Shown here one piece after another: positions 22,766 through 33,983 of a DNA stretch of 64,000 nucleotides (the first letter of the stretch is position 1; each line of letters opens with the position of its first letter). Below the pieces are notes generated by a model. That model did not search any database, was not told where the DNA came from, and saw only the letters and a list, made by a program, of their open reading frames with translations. A program made the translations under genes and the position numbers. The stretch comes from Brachycybe producta (lineage: Eukaryota; Arthropoda; Diplopoda; Playtdesmida; Andrognathidae), in the NCBI GenBank assembly GCA_036925085.1, contig JAUPFP010000046.1:875501-939500 (forward strand). Reading direction: 5' to 3'.

Positions 22766-24674
22766 CATCAACTTTTTCTTTTAATTAATAAGTTAATAAC
22801 AACTGGATCCCTGTTTAAATGGAAATTTGTACAGTTTGAAAACAAACAAGAAACAAAGTTATATTTACATAAAAAATAATAATAGTAATAATTAATAATT
22901 ACAGCTCGGATTTCTATGCAAATATCAAGTAAGTTTTTCCCAACCTGTGACCTAAGAGCCAACACTTTTTCATGCATAATAATGCTGTTTAGAGGCTAAA
23001 CTCTAGTTGACAAATACAGCCTTTTTGATAAGAAAAAGCATAATTATTGCAGTTTGCTCCAATGATGATGATGATTACTTAACGATTGAGACTTGAGCCA
23101 CAAATTGAGAAACATTTGTTTGATAATTGCATAAAAATCTGAGCCCGAAAAATAATAATAATGCAAACGTTCAAAACGAAAGCATTTGCAAAAAAAAAAA
23201 CATGATATAAACGGCAAAAAGATAAAAAAGGAAAACTTGTCCTCCTTTTAACACCTTTAAATCTACTTAATTTGCATTGAAGAAGCCGATTTATAGAAAT
23301 ACAGCTTCTTTTCACTTGTCTCACTTGAGGCGTTTTTTCCCCCCTGCACTCGTGGTCCAACAACCACTATGAAGAACCATTAATGTCAAAATGTCCCAAT
23401 ATGTTGGATATCAATAATTCCATCTGTAATTTAAATATAGATAGGCACGATTTATTCGCAATTAAATTGTAGATATATTCGTAACTGTATTGTGAATATC
23501 CATCATATCCGTAATTGAATTAGGGGATAGATAAAATTCGGGAATTTTGCCATAAATGGCCCCTTCATAACGGGTCACGAATGCATCGACCACAAGCGTA
23601 GAAAAAACCACGCACCTTTGATTTTATTGTTTGCCGTAATTCTTCTCCAATCGTAATAGCACCTTATTTTTGTTTAAAAAAATATAAACCGTTGCCGTTT
23701 TTAAACAACTACCGAATGACAGAAATCAAGAGTTTAAAATAAAAGGAAATTCAATTGCAATCTTTTTTTAAGTACAGAAAAGAGAGAGAAATTATTTGTA
23801 AAAAAAAAAGTTAAAAAAGACAAGAAACGACAAAAAATTGAGAGGAAAACTTTTTTTTTCTATGTGCTTCATGTTTTTTAAATTCGAAAAGAAGTTTCGA
23901 AATGAAAGTAAAAACGTCAAAACTTAAAATTACGATTCATATTCGAAGAATTAATTATTAGAGCAACCACAATTATGGCTTTTTATAATCTCCCCCACAA
24001 AACTCTGAATAGAGGCTAAACGTTCGACGTTCTCTACAACACACGTAAGCTTTATAGATTATGGCGCTGAATAAGCGCCAATTAGAACAAACAACAAACT
24101 TAATAAGCGTCAAATTGAACATACACCAAATGGAATAAGCGACAAACTAAACGAACACCAAACAGATTGTCGTTTGTTCAATTTGGCGCTGATTCAGTCG
24201 CCTCTTTATATGTACAGGTGAATATAGAATAAAATAGTCTTTTTGCCAGTTTGTGGCCCACTCGGCACTTTAAACCTCTTCCAAACGGCTGAGAATCCTT
24301 GCTCTATGAATCAAATCCAAATTAAGCCATAATTGTGGCCGCTATAATTAGTAAGTAAGCAATAAAAAAGACTGTTTAGAGGCTAGAATTCCTGCAGAGA
24401 TAATCATTATTGAACGAAGAGTTTTCCTAGAATTTAGCCTCTAAAAAGTCCCTTTAATTTAAAAAAGACAATAATTTTGTTTGCTTTAATTATTATTTTT
24501 AGAAAGAGAAAAAGAGAGCGAGAAATAGAAACAAAAACGAAGATTTTCAGGTCGTCGTTTTCAAATGTAGCCGTCCCGCAGCTTCTCGAATAACCACCTC
24601 CCGAAAATTCTTCCAAACAACAACCTCTTTCGTTAGCAACTTACCGAAAACAAAAGACGACGCCCGAATTACGA
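22766..24674. other. Convergent 3' spacer between WDR31 and COP1
   Basis: No coding sequence seen. It contains a second copy of the GGGCTCGGA fold-back (22912-23146), a palindromic patch of GGCGCTGAATAAGCGCC-like repeats at 24060-24205, and a GAGGCTAG fold-back at about 24365-24455. The rest is AT-rich. Confidence 0.6.
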
Positions 24675-27600
24675 TCATACGAGTTCTAAAACTTTTATAG
24701 TACCCTGACTATTAGCAGCAACGACGACGTTAGAACCCTAATAAATAGAAAATTCAAGACCAGGAAAAATTGAGTTCAAAACGAGAAGAAAAGTGACGAC
24801 GAACTAGAGTTACGCACCTGCCTCCAGCAGACGGCGCTCACGAATTCGTTCGCATCCTCTTCTTTCTTCTCCTTATCGAGGACGCTACGAACGGTGTCGA
24901 ACTTCATCGTGAGCAGCTGTTTCGACAATCCCTTGTAATAGACAAACAGAGAATTGTTTTCGCTTCCTGATCGATAAAGAAAAAACCGTAAAATCGATTT
25001 ATAATGAAGCCGTTTTTAGTTAAAAAGCGACTGAACTGAAAAGAAAAAAAAAAAACACAGACCACAAACGATGTAGTCGCCGTCGGTCGCTAACCCGACA
25101 AAGTTCTTTTCGTTAGTATGACCTTTAAACGATCGCAACGAATAAGACTTGTTGATGTTCCAGAGTTTCAGTTGGCTGTCCGTCGAACTGAACGTTCAGT
25201 TTAAAATGAAAACGTAAATAATTGAATCAGAAGCAACAGTCAGAAGAAAGTGAAAGTGTTTTAGATACTAGAAGATCAACTAAATCGTATAAAACCTTTT
25301 TCGACCCAACGACCCAATTTAAGCTTTTCAAAGTTGGTCGACAATTTTATATTTTTAAAAGTATCAACATAAAAACACTGTACGCGATTCAGTTACTCTT
25401 CTAGTTTCTAAAACATATTTAAGAAGCAAAATGACGAGAAGGTTCAAATTGTTTCAGAAACTAGAAGAGTAGCTACATCATTTACGTTAGCTATCATCAC
25501 ATGATGATATTTTTCAAAATTTGAAAATGATCCAATATTAAGCCGCCGATATTTTTTCCGTTTTTTGTCTTAAAAAAAAGTTCATTTTGAAATATAACAG
25601 CATGAAAATAATATTAAGTGATCCAGCTACCCTTCTAGTCTCTAATACACTTTCAATTTCTCCTCAAGTGCTGCTACTAAAATGGAAAAGCAGAATAAAT
25701 ATCGCAATAGTAGCAAAAGTGAACGTACGCAGAGACAATTTCGTCCGTATTCAAGAACTTTGCGTACGAAACGGCTTTACGGTGTCCTTTGAAGACACCG
25801 AGTGGTTGTTTCAAGTTTCGTAGATCATAATAATGAACACAGTGATCTACAAGAACGGAAAACGATACAAAATACGGTTCGTTACGTTACAACGAAGAAA
25901 AAACGGGACGAAGCCCAGACTTGGATCTGGTTTTGCAAAAAAAAAACTTAAAAGATACGAGACAAATAGAAAAAGAAGAAGAAGAAATTGGTTAGTTAAG
26001 AAGTTAAGAAAAGATTGATTAATACCGAGTCTGGGCTGTCCCGTCTCGTTTAGTATTTCCACTTTTATCATAAAAAGTAGCAGCAAGTGGGTTAGAAACG
26101 AGAGGAGAGAAGAAAAAAAAATAGCATAAAAGATAAAACAAAAAAAAAATTACTTTATCAGAAAATAAAACTCATCTTAACGCAGAGTTAAGAAAAACTT
26201 GCATAAGCACAACGGTCTCCCCACTTTTTCGCAACTGTCAATAGTTTTTCGTCGCTGACATTTTAAAAACTTAACATTCGATCACACCCGTAAAGAAGCA
26301 AAAGAAGAAGTTCTTGAAATTTTTTTCTTTGACGAGACATTTTTCCATGTATTTTAAAAACTACTACTCGATCGCACGAAAAAAATACTATCTTGTTAGA
26401 ATTTGTAACTAGTCTTCGTCTAAATTTTAAAAAATATAGTTGCACCCACAACGTAGCAAAAGTAGTAAGTTTTCGTCACTTTTTGCACTTGTCGATAGTT
26501 TTTCGTCTCAATTTTAAAAACTATCATTCGATCAGAAACGAAAAAGTACAACACTTTCGACCCTTTTTCGCACTTGTCAATAGTTTTTTTTTGGCTCAAT
26601 TTTAAAAACAACTGTTTTTAGATTTTTATAACTATCGTTTAATTCCACCCACAAAAAACCTACCGGCCGATCCGAACGCAAGATGATATCGGCTAGAAGG
26701 GCTAAATTTAACGCAGCAAACGTTTGCTTTTGCTTCGAGAGAAGCGATAGAATGATCACGGTCGGTTGCCCAGAGTTTAACTGAACAAAGAAAAAAAACG
26801 AAGATGAATCAAGAAACGTTTCTTGTGAGCAAACCCTCTTTATAAAAAAAAAACCTCTTGCATCATCCGATCCGGAAGCTATCAGTTTCGTATCGACACG
26901 ATTAAAGTCAACACTCCAACACCTCTTCTCGTGTTCCTGAAAAACTCTCGCTTTCTGACCGGTAAAAGCGTCCCAAACGGTGACGGTTCCTTCGTAATCG
27001 CTGCTTGCCATCGTACCCTTGTGATACGAACTCCAACTCACGCAACTAAACATGAACAGTAAAGCCATAAGAACAAAAAAAACCCGCCGAAGAGCCTCGC
27101 GACTCGACGAACAACCTGATCTTTGAATTGCAGACCATTTCGTTAACCGGATAATGAATGTCGACCGCATCCTGAACGACCATTCCGTACTCGAAGACCT
27201 GAAACGAAAATTGCGTTAAAAAAGCCTGAAAAGTGGAATTGCCCCTCAAAATTAAGAAGAAAAACAGACCTTTATCTTCTTCGTAACGCCGGCGATCGCA
27301 AAAAACTCACTATCCTTATCAAACTCGATGCTAAAATATAGTTTAAAGAACGTATGAATAAATAAGAAGACGAAATTCGACAAAAAGGTGAACGTAGCGA
27401 CACCTAGATACGATGCTGGAACCGTTGAAAATATCACAGGCATAACTGAGAGTGGCAAGTGTCCGCATGCCGCTGTATCTCGTAAATTTGGCTAAACTAT
27501 CTTGAAAGTCGTCAAGACCGTCACCCGATCCGTCGCCGCTATCTAATAAAAACCAGAAAAGAATCGATTCTTAACGTCGTTCGGCTGCAGAGGAGGGAAG

Positions 27601-30600
27601 AGAAAACGTCGTCGTTTGTACCAAACTCCTTGTTTCTCAAACTAAAATAACACTGTTCGAGATCATCGAAATGTACGTGCATCCTCTTCCGCCGTGCTGC
27701 CAAAGTATTTTGTGGCAAAAGATTTAACCGATCGGTCTAAAAAAAATTGAACGAAACCAATAAGAACAAAAAACGGTGGAAAAAAGTTCGGTCATTCGAT
27801 TATTACGCTCTTGTTTCCGTTAAAACTATCCTGAGAATTATTGGCGGTAGATGTCGTCGTCATTTCATCTCCGTTTGTGATTGCGACTAAATCGCTACCA
27901 CTGACACTCGGTGAATACTGATCAGGTACGGACGAAGGATTCGCCACATTGTGGCTATTACAGTACGACTGAAACGAAAAACATTTCAGATGTACTCGAA
28001 AGAAAAACATACAAACTGTAAAATGAGATTCTTAGACGTTTTCGAAAAAACTTTCAAAAGAAATTCGTAGTTTATTTAAAACTAGTAGATTAACAGAAAG
28101 AACCAGCGGTGTTTTCGGCGATGTTATCTTTCAAAATAAACTTTCAATGACAAATTTCATCTTTTATTGACATTTTTTAATTTAAAACTCATTAAGAAAC
28201 GTTGGTTTTCAAAGATATCATTATGAAAATAAAATTAATTATCATATTTTACTCTTATGAATTGAAATAAAAGTATTAAATTTCATCTTCCACACTTTTT
28301 AAATCGACATTAAATTAATCTCATAGAAATCGTCGTGAAAATTAGAATTATTTCATTCGTGAAGTTTCAATTAAAAATTTCGTTTTAAAAACTAAAAAAT
28401 TCAACGAAAAGTATTAAAATTTCATCTTCGAGACTTTTTCAAATGCGAAAATCAGCATTAAAAGTTCGTTTTTAAACATATCGCCATGAAAAAACCACAA
28501 TTGTGTGCTCCTCTTAATTTCTTTCAAAAATTGTATTTCAAAATGCAAATATTTTTTTTATTAAATGTCGTTTCCAAGAGACTTTTCTCAATTTCCAAAT
28601 ATTTTCACAAATATTGTCACGAAAAGAACATTATTCTAGCTTCATAAAAGTTTGAATTAGTAATTCAAAGTTTCTTTATAAAAACTAAGAACCTCAATCA
28701 CTGCACTTGTTTCGTACCTCGACTTTTTTCGAATCGTCATCTATACAAGTAATCTCTTTGGTGAGCCGATCCAGTTGCTCCTGTTTGTGTTTCCTAACCT
28801 GATGAAGGAACTCACGGAGCAACTGAAACTGAGCTGCCTTGCAGTCCTGCGTAAGAAAAAAAAACCACGATTAAAACGACTAATCTCTCTCTTTCAATCG
28901 GTTATTTCGAGTTAACCGCTTCCAACTGCTGTTTCTTCTGCACCAAAACTTCCAACATGAAATTAACGTCGGCCAATTGCAAATTATCCGCTTCCTGAGA
29001 CAAGAATTCCTGCAATTCGGATACCTGATGCCCATTCTAGACAAACGAGGAACACATTTTAGTTTAGGTGAGAAAACCGATGAGATTCAATAAACATCGT
29101 AAACCATTTTCTCCATTCGACGTTTCTTTTCGTCCATCTGTTGCTTATGTTTGAGGATCAATTCGTTAACTAAACAAAAAATAAATAAACAAGTTTCAAA
29201 AAGAAACGCGGAAGGAAATAATTTAAAGAGGAAAAGAGAAACTTACGTAAGAAGTTTGGAAATATCTGATCTTTGCTCTCGACGGTGAAATTACATTTGG
29301 GACAACGATTACTTTGCTCCAGACTTTTCAGAATACATTTGCAACTGTTGACAGTTCAGAAAGAAACAAGACAAGTTGTATAACCAGTGAATTACAAGTA
29401 AATCAAGTGCCTGCGCTTCATGAGAAAAGTGTCTCAAGAAACCAAAATTCATTGTGATTTCTTCAGGATCCCAGACATAAATCCCTTCCAATTTCGAGAG
29501 GGTTTTTCTCTCTATAAAATCACCCTTATTCCAAATATTAGAAAAAGAGAAAAGAGGGTCGCGGTCGGGTGGAACCTGTTCTCCCTCCTCCTCCTCCTAT
29601 TGTTATGTGTGTTTTTTTTTCATCTAGGGCTCCACCCAAACACGATGATTTCTCTCGTACCGGGACATACCCAAATAAGAATGTTATATAGATTTCGAGG
29701 GCAATTTTATTAAGGGTGGGTCTCTCTCTCTCTCTCTCAAAATATAATATACTATATCATGTTATCTATTTGGTTCGAATTGATGTCAAATGTTCTAAAT
29801 AGAAAATTAACATTTACTAACACTTGTAACATCGAAATCAGAAAACAAATTAGAGCAACAAATAAAAAAAAACATATCTGGAGATTCAAGTTTTCTCTTT
29901 TTTTTTTTGTAGTTTTTCCTGTAATTCTTCCCTTTCCTACACATTTGAGCAATTTCGACCAGCATATTTTTTGTAAGTTTCCTGCATATTCTTCCGCTAT
30001 TTGGTTTCCCTGTAGATTTCTCACGGTATTTTTTTTTCGTTGCTATTTTCCTGCGTATTATATACTTTGAGGTGTGACTAATTTGTGTGAACAACAACAA
30101 CATGATTAAATGTCTCATAGAAAATTTGTCATTTTACCATACTTTTTGTTATCAGTTTCAATAATTTGCTGAAATTGTGATGCATTTCATGATTTTCAAT
30201 ACGTTTCATCGTTTTGTACGTTTAGTCAAACCGCAATTTTTGCATCCGTTTCGTGAATTTAATGAAATTCTTGCGCATTTCATGATTTTCCAAGCATTTC
30301 ATCAGCTTGGTTAAACTCCATTTTTGCATCAGTTTCAACAATTCGATAACATTTTCGTGTAATTCATGATTTTTCATGCATTTCTCCACTTCATCAGTTT
30401 AGTCAAACCCCAGTTTTGTCAATTTCAACAATTTGATGATATTTTTTTCCCATGCAATTTCATCATTTCGATATAAAACCCAAATATTTTTCTTTAATTT
30501 GATGTAATGAAGTTTGCAATTTCTCTCCATATATATTATTTCGTTATTTTATTTTGTTTTTTGTTTCTTTGTAAATTCCTCGCTTATTTTTTTTAGCTTT

Positions 30601-31463
30601 ATTGCTAAGAATTTTACAGTTTGTCAGCATCTTTCATATTTCTGTTTTATTTTATGCAATTTTCTCAAAAATATTTCTTCATTTTATATTTCTAAATATA
30701 AATAAACCCGCCCCCCCCCCCCAAAAAAAAAGAGAATTGTTTATAAATTCTACCTTTTCTCCATCACTTGCGTATACGTTTGCACGACTAATATAATCTA
30801 ACAGATACGGATATTAATAAAACTTACCAAAAACTGTGTCCACATTTCGTCATGTGGGCCTCTTCAATGACATCAAAACAAATTGGACTTAAAAAAACAT
30901 AAAACAAAAACCATTAACCCGTTATTAAAAAAATTAATTAATTAACGTAACGCGCGTCTGATTATGACGTCACGTTAAACACGTGCACAATATTTTTCTT
31001 CAATCATAGAAAACACAAACACGCGCCAGAAAATAAAAATGCAAGCACGTGTGACGTTATATAAGCGCGAAATGAAGACCGCCAAAAAAAAAACCACATG
31101 AATGACGTCACGACGTTTGTTCTGAACAGACGTGGATGACGTCATCCGTTCCACATTTGACGTCATAATTATTATGAAATGTTAAGAAAAACCGCATATT
31201 TGCATGTGTTTTATAAAATAAAATGAGTTCGTGGCTGAGTTTTTTTTTCTTTCGTAGTTTTAAGCTAAAAATGGATTTTTTCTGATTGATAATACACTTA
31301 TAATTATGTAAAAACTTAATAAAATTTACCATAAGAAGTCATTGTTCCGGTCTTCGTACGAATATTCGACTCCGTTAAAGACGGGAGGATGTTGTCTCTT
31401 TCTCGGTCTACGAGAGTTCGAAGCAGAAATAGAACGATTCGCCAATGCGTAGAAATCATTCAT
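24675..31463 (-). CDS. COP1: COP1 (RFWD2) E3 ubiquitin ligase
   Basis: Seventeen coding exons on the minus strand: 31330-31463, 30828-30887, 29247-29344, 29105-29169, 28917-29036, 28718-28846, 27807-27968, 27622-27736, 27404-27542, 27270-27330, 27116-27198, 26855-27045, 26664-26780, 25729-25846, 25063-25187, 24818-24966, 24675-24737; 642 residues (human about 731). The RING finger starts [20 protein letters not shown] (residue 45 on) and ends RCPKCNF. A coiled coil follows ([20 protein letters not shown]). The C-terminal WD40 propeller carries diagnostic stretches: [81 protein letters not shown]1 ubiquitinates transcription factors with Tribbles or DET1 adaptors. All introns are GT-AG. The N-terminus is shorter than in vertebrates. 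Transcription is divergent from XRCC2. Confidence 0.97.
25240..25680. mobile_element. Two tandem TAGAAGGGTA-family copies in COP1 intron
   Basis: Copies at about 25245-25430 and 25435-25675 lie head to tail in the intron 25188-25728. Right arms read TACTCTTCTAGTTTCTAAAA and CTACCCTTCTAGTCTCTAA. They occupy nearly the entire intron. Confidence 0.8.
26200..26650. repeat. Degenerate ~90-150-bp tandem repeat in COP1 intron
   Basis: A block containing TTTTTCGCACTTGTCAATAG followed by TTTTTCGTC..ATTTTAAAAACTA and CATTCGATCA recurs at about 26220, 26330 (weak), 26478 and 26566. It lies in the intron 25847-26663 and produces short open frames on both strands that are not genes. Confidence 0.6.
28040..28680. 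repeat. Diverged fold-back repeats in COP1 intron
   Basis: Fragments such as ATCTTTCAAAATAAACTTTC and AAAACTAGTAGATTAACAG resemble arms of the TAGAAGGGTA family, strongly diverged, in the intron 27969-28717. Confidence 0.5.
29721..30760. repeat. Low-complexity and degenerate tandem sequence in COP1 intron 2
   Basis: The large intron 29345-30827 holds a CT tract, then between 30120 and 30470 about three to four diverged copies of a ~110-base unit with TTTCATGATTTT, GTTTAGTCAAACC and TTTTGCATC(A/C)GTTTC, and a C-tract followed by an A-tract near 30711-30731. A similar unit recurs in a TSEN15 intron. Confidence 0.6.
30965..31165. promoter_or_regulatory. Cluster of CRE-like and E-box motifs in COP1 intron 1
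   Basis: Four perfect TGACGTCA palindromes (30965, 31103, 31137, 31158), a CACGTG at 31046-31051 and a plus-strand TATATAAG at about 31058-31065 lie within 200 bases of COP1 intron 1. CREB/ATF-type and bHLH factors bind such sites. Function here is inferred. Confidence 0.45.
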
Positions 31464-32638
31464 TGTTTCGTCTCTTCTGTTAGTTTCAACTTATGAAACA
31501 AATTCGAAACAGAAGAAGAAAAAAAAACACACAAGCTAAAAAACTAGAAGGAGCTAAAACTAAAAAAAATATGAAAATTTATCCGAATAAATTCATCATT
31601 TGATGAAACGACCAAAAAAAAAAACACCGCAAAAATCACAAATTATTTCGTTGAATTCAAAGCGATATCAAACGATGACATCTCAATTATTAAATAAAGT
31701 TATTTTATCAATGAAAAAAACATACTTTTTCTTAGTTTCTGTGTCGTTTATGCACCTGTGTAACGACGCCATTTTAATTACAAAAAAAAAAATGAAATGC
31801 TTATAATATGGAAAAAAAAATCGACCAATCACAATACCACATCCGGTATTAGCCGCAGCCACTGTAAAAGTTGAATCTATGCGCCGCCAATGGATATTTT
31901 AAAATTAAAATTTTCTTTTTCAACAGTTTGCTAAAATCACATTTTTTAAAAAATAACAAAAACAAACTTTATAATGAATATTACAAATTAATTTTAGAAA
32001 ATTTTTCTAGATTTCAAAATTCTCGAGCTCCGCCGTTATTAAAATACCAATTAAGCGGCCGCGAAAAAAAAAACGACCGGAAATGATACTAGCGCCCTCT
32101 CTCTCTTTAGAGTCCTAGATATCTGGGGCTCTATAATTAGCCTATTTTCATTCAGCAATTTACCGGTTTTGATCATAATAATCCAATGGATGTCGTTTGG
32201 GAAACGGGAGTTCAGGTGAATCAGTAATTAAAAGGGATGAATAACATCAAAGAATGTATCGTAAACTTTAAATTAGAACAGCGCCACCATCGGCGAATGT
32301 CAAAATAAAAGATGGCCGCCATAGTTTTCTAGCAGACGAAACTTTTAACACGGAAGTCTGCGAGATTTAATTTTACAAAGTAAATATGCAATAAATTTAA
32401 GCAAATTTTCAATAAAAGTGAAGTAGAAAGAACGTTCTTTCAGAATCCGTAGTTATTTCTCTGATTGGATTTACAGTTTTGATGTTATTTTAATTTTAAT
32501 TTCAAAATTGTCAAAATTAACATTTTTCTGCAAAAAATGTATATTTAGAAAATTCAAAATAAAACGAGAGGTGCATTAAAATCCTCATAGACTTCTATGT
32601 TACAGTTTCATCTCCTGAGAGAATAAAGGCCATTATAT
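31464..32638. promoter_or_regulatory. Divergent promoter region between COP1 and XRCC2
   Basis: No coding sequence was supported. YY1-like motifs occur on both sides: GACGCCATTTT at 31765-31775 (minus-strand AAAATGGCGTC) and AAAAGATGGCCGCCAT at 32306-32321. These probably mark the two start regions, which would be about 300 bases upstream of each start codon. Confidence 0.4.
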
Positions 32639-33478
32639 ATGAAAACAATAATTAACAACCAACGTTTCCACTTACGTTCGAAGTTTTTAGATCGACTTGA
32701 AGGTCGCCATTCATTGAAATACCTCGAAGACAGATTGTTTGATGGAAAACTCGAGGCCGGAAGTTTCGTCGAAATCAGTGGAAAATCAGGAATCGGCAAA
32801 TCGGAACTATTACTTAATTTTGTTTCCAGATGTCTTCTACCTTCAAAAATGGGCGGTCTTTTAGTACGAACCGTCTATATCGATAACGACCACCACTTCA
32901 GTATGTTACGCCTGGTGTCCCTCCTCGGCGCTCGTATCGCCGAATCCCTTTCAAACGACGGTGCAATGAATGCGGACAATCTAAAGCTGATCGATTCAGC
33001 TCTGAAGAACCTCAAGATAGTACGATGCATGAGTGGGATCCATTTTCTGACTACCCTTCATTACCTTGAGACTTTCACGATGAACGAAGATCCATTCTCA
33101 TTATTGATCATCGACAGTCTCTCGGCCTTCTACTGGGAGGATCGAATGATTCATGAATCTCAGAGGAATCTCGATGGACATCATCATAAAATTGCGTCCA
33201 TTCTGAACAAATTAATGACAGAACATAAAGTGACTGTTCTTTGTACCAATCAGGACCTAATGAAACAGAAAAATAAAGAAAACCCAGATGAAACTGAGGC
33301 TTCGGAGAAATTTTGTTCGGTACTCGGACAAGAGCTACAAAACTTACGGACATTTACAATTCGATTGAATCGAGATTCTAATTCTGACTGTAATCGAGTC
33401 GTAGCTAAAATTACGCATAAGAGTTCACGCCAAGTATGTTTTCAAATAAAGGACACTGGAGTCGTTTTTGATTCGTAA
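32639..33478 (+). CDS. XRCC2: XRCC2, RAD51 paralogue
   Basis: Single open frame of 279 residues with its own ATG. It is a RecA/RAD51-fold ATPase: Walker A GKSGIGKS at residues 48-55, Walker B LLIID at 155-159 followed by SLSAFYW, the same stretch seen in vertebrate XRCC2. DRLEGRHSLK near the N-terminus, RCLLPSKMGGL and DNDHHFSMLRLV are also family marks. XRCC2 works with RAD51D in the BCDX2 complex to assist RAD51 loading in homologous recombination. Length matches the human 280 residues. It is intronless, unlike its neighbours and the human gene. It lies head to head with COP1 and 505 bases upstream of NELF-E on the same strand. Confidence 0.96.
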   Translation: MKTIINNQRFHLRSKFLDRLEGRHSLKYLEDRLFDGKLEAGSFVEISGKSGIGKSELLLNFVSRCLLPSKMGGLLVRTVYIDNDHHFSMLRLVSLLGARIAESLSNDGAMNADNLKLIDSALKNLKIVRCMSGIHFLTTLHYLETFTMNEDPFSLLIIDSLSAFYWEDRMIHESQRNLDGHHHKIASILNKLMTEHKVTVLCTNQDLMKQKNKENPDETEASEKFCSVLGQELQNLRTFTIRLNRDSNSDCNRVVAKITHKSSRQVCFQIKDTGVVFDS

Positions 33479-33499
33479 CTATTTTGGAAAATAATAGAA

Positions 33500-33540
33500 G
33501 GTAAACCTAGAGTTCCTTTATGGAGAACTCTAGGTAAACC
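33500..33540 (+). other. Short hairpin just after the XRCC2 stop
   Basis: A perfect 10-bp stem (CCTAGAGTTC at 33506-33515, GAACTCTAGG at 33525-33534) with a 9-base loop, flanked by a direct repeat GGTAAACC, 22 bases after the stop. It would be in the 3' UTR. Confidence 0.5.
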
Positions 33541-33983
33541 CATCTCCAAACTGTAATTGGTCAAAAGATTATAGAAGATTGTTTTTTAAGTGTTAAACGC
33601 CCCCAAATTTTGCTTAAATTTTGGCCGTGCTAGTTTTTAACAGAATTTCAATTTTTAATCAAGATTGTTTCTGAAACACATGAATAACCAGAATTCAAAA
33701 ATCATTTATTCATAGAATGATTGTGTTTTTCAAGTTTTTTTTTTTTGAAAAGTTTTTTTTTGGCGGTAAAAACCGCAGTTTCTCGTAGTTTTATCGCCAT
33801 CTATTGAGAATAAATGTAAACTAATTTGTAATTATACAGTACCATCTATTGGCAGAATTTATAAAACCTAATATTTTTAGTTTTGTTATGTCTTATTTTT
33901 GTTGTGTTTTTTGAAGTTATAACCCCGATTTTTTTGTGAATATTTTATGTTTCTGTTTTATATATAAAGTTCTAATATTGAAA

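Noticed and set aside
26577-27170. 197-codon minus-strand frame as a single protein
   Set aside because: It reads through two COP1 exons in part in the right frame and in part through introns; splice sites and phase show separate exons.
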